DNA of 36,882 nucleotides from Candidatus Zhuqueibacterota bacterium (GCA_014728115.1 WJME01000326.1:1-36882); one strand, 5' to 3'; positions 8,808 to 16,773 are shown, counted from the first letter of the stretch. Translations and numbers: made by a program. Notes: generated from the sequence alone by a model not told the origin.

Positions 8808-10319
8808 CTATTTGATCAATAGCATTTTGCGAGTCTGACTCGCTTGTTGGGTTTCAAGACGGTAAAAATATACACCGCTTGGAACGAGTTTTTGATGATG
8901 ATCACGCCCATCCCAGACAATACGATGGTGTCCGCCGGGCAACGTACCGGTAATCAGTGATCGAATTTTTCGACCCATCAAATCAAAAATGGTCAATTCG
9001 ACCTGCTCGCGATGGTTTAGAGCAAAAGTAATGGTGGTTGAGGGGTTGAAAGGATTGGGGTAATTTTGCTCCAGTTCAAAAGAGTTTGGCAATGATTCTG
9101 CGAGGGGCCGCGACTTTACGGCAGTTAGAGGCTGATCCGGTTCGCGTGGATCCCAGGACGTCAGCCAGATCTCATCGAGAAAAATAGAAAATGGCAGATT
9201 GACCCCATCGCGATGGTAACAGTGAAATCGAATGTATCGTACTTGTTGACGATCCAAAGGTGCACATTTTTCATTCAAGTCGATAACATACCATTGCCAG
9301 GTGGTATCGATGGGTAAGGTGTCATATTTGATCCAACTGGAAACAGCATCACGAAGGTAGACTTTGGCGACATCTGTATCGTCGGAAATGACACTATCTC
9401 CTTTCATATAAAAGGAGATATAGTTGTATTGGCTGAGATCTTGAAAATGCTCGACACCGTTAGAATCTGTATATTCGTAATTATACTTGACATAATCATA
9501 ATCTTCTCTTACTGCGATCAGCTCCATTGCTTTTTTACCCATATAGGCATCATCTGTCAATGCATAATCGGGATAGATCATCCATTCATCACTTGTTGAA
9601 TCAAATTCAGCAATCCGGGTTTTCCAGTCATGAGCTCTGAGACTATCCACCTCATCATCAGGCACAACTGTGGTACCCCACTCGAAATCATCAACAAGCA
9701 TGGAAGGACCACGTGGATCCTCTTTGCTTACCCGGATATCATCAACCCAAAGCTTCCAGGGTAGTTCGAGGCCCTGATCACCTCGGCAAAAAATCCTGAA
9801 ATAACGCAAAGAGTCCACCGTGGATTTTTCTTCCGGAAGCTGGTATACAATAAAAGTCCATTCAGTACCCACAGTGATCGGGGCCAGTTTCCCCCACCCT
9901 TCTGTAAAATCGCGGGTGTAGACCTTTACAGCGCCTGTACTTGCCTCGATGACGGCAGAAGCTTTAACCCAGAATGACAAATAATTATATTCCGACCAAT
10001 CGCCATAGCCTGCTGCGATATCTTCATAAGCAAACTTTACATAATCGGCGTCGGATCGCTGCTCAGTAATTTCCAAACAATACTCACCCTCTTTGGCATC
10101 TGTGGAGATGGAGATATCCGGGTGACGGGATTCAGGAGTATCGCCGGATTCCCGTGGTGCCCAGCCCATAGCGCGTAAGCTATCATAATAAGCACTGGCG
10201 TCGATACCATTCGCCCATTCAAAATTATCCACGAGTTCGGAATCCTGCGCCAGAATAGGACCAGCCATAGCCACACACAATACGATAAAAGCGCTCAAAG
10301 CAATTCTTGCAATCTTCAC
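8808..10319 (-). CDS. Secreted protein with two tandem carbohydrate-binding-like (CIA30/galactose-binding-like) domains and T9SS domain
   Basis: Translation starts at GTG 10319, decided by GAGGAGGG seven bases upstream and a signal peptide beginning at once (residues 1-24, ending 'GPILAQ'). The 503-residue protein contains two related units of about 170-180 residues (about 28-200 and 207-390). Each opens with 'LVDNFEWA' or 'LVDDFEWG', passes through 'YVKFAYED' or 'YVKYNYEY', 'YNYLSFWVKA' or 'YNYISFYMKG', then 'VYTRD' or 'VYLRD', and closes with 'WVDDIRVSKEDPRGP' or 'FLDEIWLTSWDPREP'. This pattern resembles CIA30 or galactose-binding-like sandwiches. Residues 414-503 are a clear sorting domain starting 'FELEQNYPNPFNPSTTITF'. 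No catalytic motif was seen. It is probably a surface-attached glycan-binding protein of the locus. It is 127 bp upstream of the TonB receptor on the same strand. Confidence 0.88.
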   Translation of the reverse strand: MKIARIALSAFIVLCVAMAGPILAQDSELVDNFEWANGIDASAYYDSLRAMGWAPRESGDTPESRHPDISISTDAKEGEYCLEITEQRSDADYVKFAYEDIAAGYGDWSEYNYLSFWVKASAVIEASTGAVKVYTRDFTEGWGKLAPITVGTEWTFIVYQLPEEKSTVDSLRYFRIFCRGDQGLELPWKLWVDDIRVSKEDPRGPSMLVDDFEWGTTVVPDDEVDSLRAHDWKTRIAEFDSTSDEWMIYPDYALTDDAYMGKKAMELIAVREDYDYVKYNYEYTDSNGVEHFQDLSQYNYISFYMKGDSVISDDTDVAKVYLRDAVSSWIKYDTLPIDTTWQWYVIDLNEKCAPLDRQQVRYIRFHCYHRDGVNLPFSIFLDEIWLTSWDPREPDQPLTAVKSRPLAESLPNSFELEQNYPNPFNPSTTITFALNHREQVELTIFDLMGRKIRSLITGTLPGGHHRIVWDGRDHHQKLVPSGVYFYRLETQQASQTRKMLLIK

Positions 10320-10380
10320 AATACATCCCTCCTCAGTTAATAATCATATTTTCCTTTTCTTTTGCAACAAAATTTTCCTT

Positions 10381-10392
10381 ATCACCTCCTTT
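10381..10392 (-). promoter_or_regulatory. Orphan extended Shine-Dalgarno sequence
   Basis: The minus strand reads AAAGGAGGTGAT here, complementary to the conserved 3' end of 16S rRNA over 12 bases. No long reading frame follows at normal spacing; the next gene starts at GTG 10319 with its own GAGGAGGG. A few very short frames could start in between. It may be a ribosome standby site, part of a short leader peptide, or chance. Confidence 0.35.
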
Positions 10393-10400
10393 AGAGTCAA

Positions 10401-12260
10401 TTAATCCACAACGAGCAATGCGTATGTATCCAATCGGGGAATCGTAAATACACCTTTATGGTTCTTAATCTCGGTAATGTGATCTTTTGGAAAATCCGGA
10501 GAGATTATTTTACCCCGAGAGACCTGTGAATTGATATGTATCTTTACATTATATACTGTTTTCTGAGAATAGTTCAAGAGATGGATAATAGTACGTTTAC
10601 TTTCCTGCTGTGAAACAGCATAATGCAAAACAAAGGGCGGAGCCTCCAATGTGACGGTTTGAATTGATTCCAACAAGGGTTTTAACTCTTTTACCAAATC
10701 GGGCATTGTTAATGGAGGGTCAAAATATTGCAAACCATCCTTTTTCAAGCTTCCCTCAGATTTCTGAACATAAAGATCGGACCATGATTTGTGGGGTGCC
10801 CCCATCAAAAGACATATTCCTCCATCCTGACTCCATTGTGCTATCACCTCTTTTTCCTTTGCTGTAACATCGACGCCATCGGGTATCACAATCACTTTAT
10901 ACTTTTGCAAAGATAGTTTAGAGACATCCTCATTGAACAGAACATCATATTGTAAATTATGGGAGGATAGAAAATTTAAATCAGAGATCAATTCACGCTC
11001 TATTGTTCCCCCCTCATAAGGAGCTATAACGGCTAAAGGCACAATAGATTTGGGGTGGGTAAAATAGTCTTGATGACGTGTAAAAAAATGATTATACTGA
11101 CCCATAGCATCCAGACATGCATGAGCCAGTGAATCGCCTGCCACCAGGTCACGCATAAAAATACCTTCGAAATATGGTTCCAGGCTATTATGAAACATTT
11201 TACATTCGGCCAGGCATAACTGCCACTTTTCAGGTGCCATGACATCCACCATACGACTGACACCATTATGTCGTTTACCGTATTCGATACTGCTCGGCCT
11301 CCATCCTTCGGAGACGGCCCATTGATACTTTAGAATCCCAATATTACAAACCAGCTGACCATCACCCTTATCTAAATCACCTTCAAAAGCATCAAATCCC
11401 ACACGATTGGACGCGTTCTCATCATCTGTATCAGTATCAGTATCGGTATAGTATCCTGGTTCAAAGCCATCTTCTGTAGACAGACAGTTGGTATAACGAG
11501 CGAGAGCCAAAGAACCACGATGCATATTGAAACACACCAGTGGAAGTGTATCAAACTCTTTGCTTTCATCAAAAATCATATCCACAAGGTCATAAATGGA
11601 CTGCTCATATTTATTTGATCCGATATTATCCACCCAAAACCCATCCACACCAGCCTTTAGAGCTTGACGGATACGAACACGTTGATAAGGCAACCAATTC
11701 GGATGTTGTGTATCGGCCATATATCTGGTGACTCCATACCGACTATATTTTGCCGCACCATAAGGAATAGGTTTTCCATTCTTATCCAACATCCACCAGT
11801 TCACAGACTCTGGAACAAAATCGGCCATATCCTCATGAAACATATTTGCCCCAGAGATGTATGCAGTGACTCTGATATCATTTTGATGGCATGCCTTGAT
11901 ATATCGCTTTAATATATCCCATTGCTTCTGTTCGGTCTCGTGCGAAAATCCAACGCTCCATGTGACCCAAAGCCAATTCAAACCAGCACGTTTAGCCCAT
12001 GAAACGGTTTCCAAACCGTAAAAACTGCTCACCGCAGTCAGAATATTTTCCGGATCATTCTCCTCCCAATGAGGCCAACCGGACAACCGGCCCTTTTCAG
12101 CCTCTATGGGGCCGCCATCCCAACGAGCAGTATTAAATTTACCGACTTGCGCCCACTCGGGAATTTCTTGCGGAGCAAGCCACCATTGTTCATTATGGGG
12201 ATCATTCTGTCCACAAGCGAGGACTGTTAGAAGCAAAAAAGCAAAAGGAAAAAATCTCAT
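10401..12260 (-). CDS. Lipoprotein glycoside hydrolase-like TIM-barrel protein
   Basis: The 619-residue protein begins with a lipoprotein-type signal (hydrophobic residues 4-15, Cys16). Residues about 70-330 look like a glycosidase TIM barrel: 'WAKRAGLNWLWVTWSVGF', 'CHQNDIRVTAYISGANMF', and 'ALKAGVDGFWVDNIGSNKYEQ' with an acidic residue at the expected strand-4 position, then 'CLSTEDGFEPG'. Residues about 430-540 look like an alpha/beta flavodoxin-like or trimerisation-type domain ('KYKVIVIPDGVDVTAKEKEVIAQWSQDGGICLLMG'), and a beta-rich C-terminal domain ends 'YALLVVD'. This three-part layout recalls beta-galactosidase-like (GH42-type) or related uncharacterised families, but I cannot assign a CAZy family. 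A Thr-Asp run ('YTDTDTDTDDEN') is encoded by a hexamer repeat. It is the first gene of the minus-strand block, divergent from the regulator at 12509. A GGAG lies just before the ATG. Confidence 0.8.
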   Translation of the reverse strand: MRFFPFAFLLLTVLACGQNDPHNEQWWLAPQEIPEWAQVGKFNTARWDGGPIEAEKGRLSGWPHWEENDPENILTAVSSFYGLETVSWAKRAGLNWLWVTWSVGFSHETEQKQWDILKRYIKACHQNDIRVTAYISGANMFHEDMADFVPESVNWWMLDKNGKPIPYGAAKYSRYGVTRYMADTQHPNWLPYQRVRIRQALKAGVDGFWVDNIGSNKYEQSIYDLVDMIFDESKEFDTLPLVCFNMHRGSLALARYTNCLSTEDGFEPGYYTDTDTDTDDENASNRVGFDAFEGDLDKGDGQLVCNIGILKYQWAVSEGWRPSSIEYGKRHNGVSRMVDVMAPEKWQLCLAECKMFHNSLEPYFEGIFMRDLVAGDSLAHACLDAMGQYNHFFTRHQDYFTHPKSIVPLAVIAPYEGGTIERELISDLNFLSSHNLQYDVLFNEDVSKLSLQKYKVIVIPDGVDVTAKEKEVIAQWSQDGGICLLMGAPHKSWSDLYVQKSEGSLKKDGLQYFDPPLTMPDLVKELKPLLESIQTVTLEAPPFVLHYAVSQQESKRTIIHLLNYSQKTVYNVKIHINSQVSRGKIISPDFPKDHITEIKNHKGVFTIPRLDTYALLVVD

Positions 12261-12508
12261 GATACTCCATTATCATTAGTTTGTAAATTCATCTTGTCTT
12301 GACCTAAAAAAATATACAAACTCCCACTCGATAATTTAAGATAATAACCGTGAAGAACATGTTAACCTACCGTTAACATTGATAAATCTGTTGATTTTTC
12401 CACAACGTAGACCTATATTGAAAAAGTACATTTATCAGCAATATAGTCCTGACCTCTTTTTGCTGCCGAAAAAATGAATATGCATTTCGATCGGGCATAA
12501 ATAGAAAA
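12261..12508. promoter_or_regulatory. Divergent upstream region between glycosidase-like operon and regulator gene
   Basis: This 248-bp AT-rich region separates two divergent genes and should hold promoters for both. Its most distinctive element is the perfect inverted repeat at 12359-12379. No confident -35/-10 pair was identified on either strand. The regulator start at 12509 has no good Shine-Dalgarno sequence, whereas the minus-strand gene has GGAG. Confidence 0.55.
12359..12379. promoter_or_regulatory. Candidate operator: perfect 8-bp inverted repeat with 5-bp spacer
   Basis: The sequence is ATGTTAAC, spacer CTACC, GTTAACAT. The arms are perfectly complementary, and each contains the palindrome GTTAAC, repeated exactly 11 bp apart, about one helical turn. 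It lies about 100 bp upstream of the minus-strand glycosidase-like gene and 130 bp upstream of the plus-strand regulator. Position and symmetry suit binding by a dimer, most simply the neighbouring regulator. No binding evidence exists in the sequence itself. Confidence 0.5.
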
Positions 12509-13765
12509 ATGATACTACCCAAAACAAAACGACACATTCTTGAAAAAATTCTCACCAGTCCACATTTTGCCCATTCACATATTCACAAAAATTTACTGAC
12601 ATATCTAGTAGAAAAATCCATCAGTGGAGAAATTCCAAAAGAGACTACGATCGCTATAGATGTTTTTGACAAGGATGCTGACTTTGACTCAAACGAGGAT
12701 ACCTTAATCCGCGTTCATGTTTATAAATTGCGTGAAAAACTGGCAAAATATTATGCTGAACAGGGTCAGGATGATGACATCAGACTTTGCATTCCCAAAG
12801 GGCATTATAAGGTCAACTTTAATCCGATCAAGCCGTCGACCTCTCAATACCAGGGTTTTGCATTGCTTTGCAAAGTAGGAGCTCTATTCTCTCTGATCCT
12901 ATTTCCGGTTTGTATCTATTTGTTCTTCGATAATTTGCGAATGCACAACGAAATCGAAAATTTCAGTTTGATCCCAACAGAAGATCCGGTCTGGAATTGT
13001 TTCATCTCATCCGAGATTCCCACCCTTATTGTTCCCGGAACCAATTATTTTTTCGCAATGGAAAGCAAAGAATTTAATGAAACATTAATCGTGCGAAATA
13101 CCACGATCAATTCAACACCGGATTTGACCAATTTTTTGGCAGAGCACGATGACCTGGCACGAGACGTGCATGCCGGAGACTATGCATTTCTTGGCAAGGA
13201 AAGCGCCTGGAGCCTACGATATTTATTTCCGCTTTTCTTTTCTGCGCATAAAAAAGTGGAATTGGAAATATCCTCTGCGTTGAATTGGGAAGACTTTGAA
13301 AAATATCATTTGATTTATATCGGCTCTTACAAGTCTCTTGGTATTTTAAATAACATGCTATTCAACCTCGATATATCGTACACCCTGTATCCACATCAAA
13401 TTATAATCGAGGACGGTAAGGAACAAGAATCACACACTTTTTCTCCCGAACTCGTACGGGATGAATATCACAATAAAAATTATAATAAAGATTATGCATT
13501 GGTCGCAAAAATGCCCGGGCCGAACAACAACTCGGTGTTAATCATTGCGGGTTTTTATTTTATTGGTGTCTATGAAGCTGCAAAGCACCTAGCAGATCCT
13601 GATCTCCTCGCCATTATCGAAGAGAATCTCACTCAACGCCATGGCAAGGTTCCAGAATACTTTGAGATGTTGTTAGAGATCAGCGGTTTTGGTCGCACGG
13701 GTTTTAGTACTACAATCGTCTATTCAGACGAAATTCAGGCAGGTCATGATTTTGAACGAAACTAA
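12509..13765 (+). CDS. Membrane-anchored one-component regulator: N-terminal winged-helix-like domain, TM helix, extracytoplasmic domain
   Basis: The 418-residue protein has an N-terminal domain (about 5-105) with the layout 'ILEKILTSPHFAHS.. LLTYLVEKSISG.. KETTIAIDVFDKDADFD.. EDTLIRVHVYKLREKLAKYYAEQG.. IRLCIPKGHYKV'. I recognise this from Acidobacteria and FCB proteins, where it precedes membrane or TPR/TolB segments and is thought to be a winged-helix DNA-binding module. One transmembrane helix follows (about 117-141). The remainder (about 145-418) should be outside the cytoplasm and contains 'YHLIYIGSYKSLGILNNML' and 'SVLIIAGFYFIGVYEAAKHLADPDLL'. The arrangement is ToxR/CadC-like: a cytoplasmic DNA binder coupled to a periplasmic sensor. 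It is divergent from the polysaccharide operon. The start is uncertain because no strong ribosome site is visible. Regulation of the adjacent operon is inference. Confidence 0.75.
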   Translation: MILPKTKRHILEKILTSPHFAHSHIHKNLLTYLVEKSISGEIPKETTIAIDVFDKDADFDSNEDTLIRVHVYKLREKLAKYYAEQGQDDDIRLCIPKGHYKVNFNPIKPSTSQYQGFALLCKVGALFSLILFPVCIYLFFDNLRMHNEIENFSLIPTEDPVWNCFISSEIPTLIVPGTNYFFAMESKEFNETLIVRNTTINSTPDLTNFLAEHDDLARDVHAGDYAFLGKESAWSLRYLFPLFFSAHKKVELEISSALNWEDFEKYHLIYIGSYKSLGILNNMLFNLDISYTLYPHQIIIEDGKEQESHTFSPELVRDEYHNKNYNKDYALVAKMPGPNNNSVLIIAGFYFIGVYEAAKHLADPDLLAIIEENLTQRHGKVPEYFEMLLEISGFGRTGFSTTIVYSDEIQAGHDFERN

Positions 13766-14171
13766 TATATTATTAGGCCAAGAGGCAGCTTTTAATCCTA
13801 CTCACTTTCTCCTCCCCCTTGCCCGCATCGCTTCGTCTCCTATCCTCTGATTCTCATTCTAACACACTTGATTCTTCGGCACAAAATGCAAGGTGAATTG
13901 ATTATGCTGCGAAAAAAAATATCTGGCATGACAGAAATTTGAATGTCAATAAATATTCGTTCATCCTTAAAATTCTGTAACAAACTTTTCCATTAAATCG
14001 TATTCATAGTGGGGAGCAAGTTCTGATGATCCTAACCGATTATGATGGTGCTGGTAGGTTTAGAGTCATTCGTAAAATCATCATGCGATTTTATGATCGA
14101 ATGAGACCAGCGGGTAATCCAAAATGGATATCCATAATCCAAAAAGGTCAATTGTGACCGAGGAGGTTATC
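13766..14171. other. Intergenic region with a hairpin; no gene seen
   Basis: About 400 bp separate two plus-strand genes. No convincing reading frame is present. The only structure I could find is an imperfect hairpin at 14066-14104. The last bases hold the strong GAGGAGG ribosome site of the next gene. A short frame opening at 14124 runs into that gene in frame but lacks its own ribosome site. Confidence 0.6.
14066..14104. repeat. Imperfect inverted repeat (hairpin) upstream of small secreted protein gene
   Basis: TCATTCG at 14066-14072 pairs with CGAATGA at 14098-14104, and AAAATC at 14074-14079 pairs with GATTTT at 14087-14092, with asymmetric bulges. It lies 68 bp upstream of the ATG at 14172, so it may shape the transcript leader or act as an operator. 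No U-tract follows, so it is not a standard terminator. Confidence 0.4.
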
Positions 14172-14582
14172 ATGAACCGTCAAACCATCATCATTGCAAT
14201 CGTCTGTGGATTTGTCCTTTTCATCTTTGCCAATCCTTCCTTTTCTGAAGAACCCAAGAATCATACGGACACGTGCTTCGAGACCGTTCATTTGCTCAAT
14301 CTGAAATCCGAACTCAACGAAAGAGAACTGGAGATAATGATCAAGGATCTGAACAAATGCCTGGCCAAACACGGCTTTTCTAATGTCAAATACACAGCAT
14401 GGAAGCTGCGCGGTGATTCGAACTGCAAATACACTTATCTCTTTGAATCCACCTGGCCCGATGTCACGACCTACAACAAGATACACGAAACCATGGAATA
14501 CAAACGCGTGCGAACCAAATGGCAGCAAAACTGGGCCTCTGTAGTGGATGAAGAATATGGCCGGTTTATGCCGCTGAACTGA
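14172..14582 (+). CDS. Small secreted protein, possible ferredoxin-like alpha/beta fold
   Basis: I set the start at ATG 14172, with GAGGAGG seven bases upstream and an immediate signal peptide (about 1-24, 'IIIAIVCGFVLFIFANPSFS'). The mature part is about 112 residues: 'CFETVHLLNLKSELNERELEIMIKDLNKCLAKHGFSNVKYTAWKL', a second strand segment 'YTYLFESTWPDVTTYNKIHETMEYK', and 'WQQNWASVVDEEYGRFMPLN'. The beta-alpha-beta order and the 'YTYLFESTWPD..' segment recall dimeric alpha/beta-barrel proteins, but I do not recognise a specific family. Two or three Cys residues (within 'DTCFETV', 'NKCLAKH' and 'NCKYT') could form disulfides outside the cytoplasm. It is monocistronic, ending at a strong terminator at 14700. 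Function unknown. Confidence 0.75.
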   Translation: MNRQTIIIAIVCGFVLFIFANPSFSEEPKNHTDTCFETVHLLNLKSELNERELEIMIKDLNKCLAKHGFSNVKYTAWKLRGDSNCKYTYLFESTWPDVTTYNKIHETMEYKRVRTKWQQNWASVVDEEYGRFMPLN

Positions 14583-14699
14583 AATGTGACTGCAGATGCA
14601 TCCAGTATCGAATCAATGTGTAGAATCGTAAAAGAAATATATTAAAGACTTCCAATGCCTCAGCACAAATGCCAACATGACATCCCACATTACGAAAAA

Positions 14700-14736
14700 G
14701 GGGCGATTCCCACGATGAGAATCGCCCCCTTTTTTT
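14700..14736. terminator. Bidirectional intrinsic terminator
   Basis: A perfect 10-bp GC-rich stem, GGGGCGATTC (14700-14709) with GAATCGCCCC (14719-14728), encloses a 9-base loop. It is followed by a seven-T tract on the plus strand and flanked by five A on the other side. It lies between the convergent genes ending at 14582 (plus) and 14756 (minus) and can serve both. Confidence 0.9.
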
Positions 14737-14755
14737 CTGAAATTGACGTGTTGGA

Positions 14756-15001
14756 TCAACCTGCTTTCTGGAAATCAGCAGCCAATCCCTGGGTTTGTAA
14801 CCGCTTGATAAAGCGCCTGATACCCAAATAGCCGAGCAACCATGAGACCACTGTAATGGCAAGATAAACCAGCAGATTCAGAGTGGTTTCGGGATCCAAC
14901 GGCCACCATGGGATAATTTTGGTCAGCCAGGACCAGATAGCCGGAAACGCGAAAAAAATAGCAATCTGCACCAGTTGGAGAATGACATCGCGAAGACTCA
15001 T
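14756..15001 (-). CDS. Small two-helix membrane protein
   Basis: The 81-residue product, from ATG 15001 preceded by AAGGGGGTG, begins 'MSLRDVILQLVQIAIFFAFPAIWSWL' and has two hydrophobic segments (about 8-28 and 42-64). The Pro/Trp-rich linker 'KIIPWWPLDPET' joins them, and a basic amphipathic tail 'RRFIKRLQTQG' follows. Hydrophobicity, the ribosome site and the downstream terminator support a real gene; a GTG two codons upstream is an alternative start. It faces the small secreted-protein gene across a shared terminator. I do not recognise the family. Such two-helix proteins are often membrane or toxin-like peptides or phage holin-like, but nothing here decides it. Confidence 0.6.
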   Translation of the reverse strand: MSLRDVILQLVQIAIFFAFPAIWSWLTKIIPWWPLDPETTLNLLVYLAITVVSWLLGYLGIRRFIKRLQTQGLAADFQKAG

Positions 15002-15007
15002 CGTCAC

Positions 15008-15238
15008 CCCCTTGGTTAAACATGGACTTTTTACCGGATCGATACGACCCGGATGGATTAGGCAACTCTATTAAAGGTAAGCGCCCCTCGGTTAAATGTC
15101 AACCTTTGTTTTATTTTTACCAGAATTGTGTAGCCTCAAAACTCTTAGACCCTCATTATTCTCGCTGGAACCCTCTGACTGTGTGTTCGAACGGCAGATA
15201 TCAAAATCCCAAAACAGTCTTGCAAAATAATTGAAAAA
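15008..15238. other. Intergenic region without recognised features
   Basis: About 230 bp between the small membrane protein and the ceramidase-like gene. I see no convincing coding frame, RNA gene or strong hairpin; it should contain the promoter for the minus-strand membrane-protein gene. Confidence 0.4.
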
Positions 15239-16672
15239 TTAAAAAGAGGCGTGCAATTCCTGCAACAACTCGATGGCTGCATCTGCCATGGCTTCTCCGC
15301 CTCCCGGCGCGACAAGGGCGTTGACGGTTTCGTATCCTCCTTTATGAAATCCTTGCCGTGTGGGGATGTAACCCGGACCATCATTGGACAATTCGAAAAT
15401 AAAGACAGTTTCGAATGGCACTGCTTTTCTAATCGCCAACCCGAGCTCTGTAAAGACCTCGCCGGGTAAGGCCAAAAGAGCGACGTTGTCGCTCAATCGT
15501 ATCGCTTGAATCTCGATGGCCAGTTCTTTGCTTTCTCTGGCCTGAATATTCAAAATGGTATTGGCCTGTACCTGATCCAGCCAGGCGATCTCTGAGGTCC
15601 CCATCAGATGGATATCTTTTTCTGCTTTGGCAAGTTCTTTTGAATCAAAAGATTTCATCGGTACCCTGATCGTTTTGCTTTCCACGGCCAGAGCCGGTTT
15701 ATCAACAGGATCCAGCCAACCGAAATAATCCAGGGCTGTTTTTGCCAGGGTTTTGCCGATCGTCTCCGTGGTCAAAGGCTCTTTTGTGGTCACATCGATG
15801 TGATTGATCTCGCCGCAAGGCGCCAGGCCAAAAAAGGAATAAAACTCTGGCCCGTATTTTTGTTGAAAAATCTGCTGCAGAAAATAGGGATAATCCGCGC
15901 TGAATTCTGTACCCCCTACCGTATCCAGATGCAAGGCAAAATTCACCAGCGAGGCCAGAGGAGTATTGTCGGGGTTCCTGAAAAACAATAAATTCACTTT
16001 TGGGTCGATAGGACCTGCGGGACGCAGAATATCGGGATGCATGCGGCCCGGATTCATCCGCACAACCGCTCCGGGTTGACGTAACCGTTCGGATCCCGGT
16101 TTCATGTAAAAGCGCCGGTGAAAAGAGAGTCCGGTTTGCCAGGTATATCCTGCCGAAATCTGCACGGGTTGCAGACTGTTTTGAGCCCGGCTCACGGTTT
16201 GAACGATTTGTGCAGTCAGATGCTTTGGATAATCGATCTCTTCGTGAGGATCAGAACCCTGATATTTTTTCAGTGCTTGCTCATGAAACAGCTTGCGACG
16301 AATCCCAAAATAGAGCGGTGCTGTGTGGGCATGTGTCGCAGAGATGATAATATTGCTGGCCAGGATATCGGTTTGTGCGGCGATTTGTTGTCTGGCTTGC
16401 TGTGCGACAACAGGTGAAATCGAGGTCAGATCACAAAAAACCAGAACAGCCTGCTCTGTGCCCTGCCGGAATACCATGGCTTTGGCATACAGAGAATCAC
16501 GAACTCCTGTGGTGATGATTTCTCTAAAATTTCCGGCTCTGCGATATCCCACGGGCGGCGTGATATCGATGCGGGAAAACCCGCAATACAAATCCTGATC
16601 AGGTTCGCCCTGCAGAGTCATTGGTATGACCAAATAAAAGCAAAACAGAATGCACAACAATTTATTCATCAT
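15239..16672 (-). CDS. Secreted neutral/alkaline ceramidase N-terminal-domain-like hydrolase
   Basis: The 477-residue product carries a signal peptide (about 1-22). Key motifs match the neutral/alkaline non-lysosomal ceramidase N-terminal domain: 'YCGFSRIDITPPVGYRRAGN' near 29-48, 'ISATHAHTAP' with His114 and His116 as likely zinc ligands, 'NFALHLDTVGG' near 256 with a further His, and 'LALPGEVFTELG' followed by 'LSNDGPGYIPTRQGFHKGGYE'. True ceramidases are 650-750 residues and carry a C-terminal beta domain; this one is only the N-terminal domain. Short versions are common in Planctomycetota and FCB genomes beside sulfatases and oxidoreductases, where lipid hydrolysis is unlikely to be the real role. 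GGGAG precedes the two consecutive ATGs; either could be used. Real substrate unknown. Confidence 0.85.
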   Translation of the reverse strand: MMNKLLCILFCFYLVIPMTLQGEPDQDLYCGFSRIDITPPVGYRRAGNFREIITTGVRDSLYAKAMVFRQGTEQAVLVFCDLTSISPVVAQQARQQIAAQTDILASNIIISATHAHTAPLYFGIRRKLFHEQALKKYQGSDPHEEIDYPKHLTAQIVQTVSRAQNSLQPVQISAGYTWQTGLSFHRRFYMKPGSERLRQPGAVVRMNPGRMHPDILRPAGPIDPKVNLLFFRNPDNTPLASLVNFALHLDTVGGTEFSADYPYFLQQIFQQKYGPEFYSFFGLAPCGEINHIDVTTKEPLTTETIGKTLAKTALDYFGWLDPVDKPALAVESKTIRVPMKSFDSKELAKAEKDIHLMGTSEIAWLDQVQANTILNIQARESKELAIEIQAIRLSDNVALLALPGEVFTELGLAIRKAVPFETVFIFELSNDGPGYIPTRQGFHKGGYETVNALVAPGGGEAMADAAIELLQELHASF

Positions 16673-16689
16673 CCGCTCCCTGAAAAGAC

Positions 16690-16743
16690 GACCGCGGAAA
16701 AAGAGTTTAATGGATGTCCATAAACAAGCTAAATTCCGCGGTC
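16690..16743. repeat. Long-spaced perfect 10-bp inverted repeat, candidate operator pair
   Basis: GACCGCGGAA (16690-16699) is repeated as its exact reverse complement TTCCGCGGTC (16734-16743), with 34 bases between. Each copy contains the palindrome CCGCGG. It lies in the gap between the Gfo/Idh/MocA gene stop and the ceramidase-like gene start, about 18 bp upstream of the latter. It could be two binding sites for one regulator or a hairpin in the transcript; no U-tract follows. Confidence 0.5.
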
Positions 16744-16773
16744 AGTTGTGTAAATCGAAAATTTTATAGACTT

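Noticed and set aside
14775..15065. Alternative 96-codon frame overlapping the small membrane protein
   Set aside because: It has no hydrophobic pattern or ribosome site; the two-helix frame is better supported.
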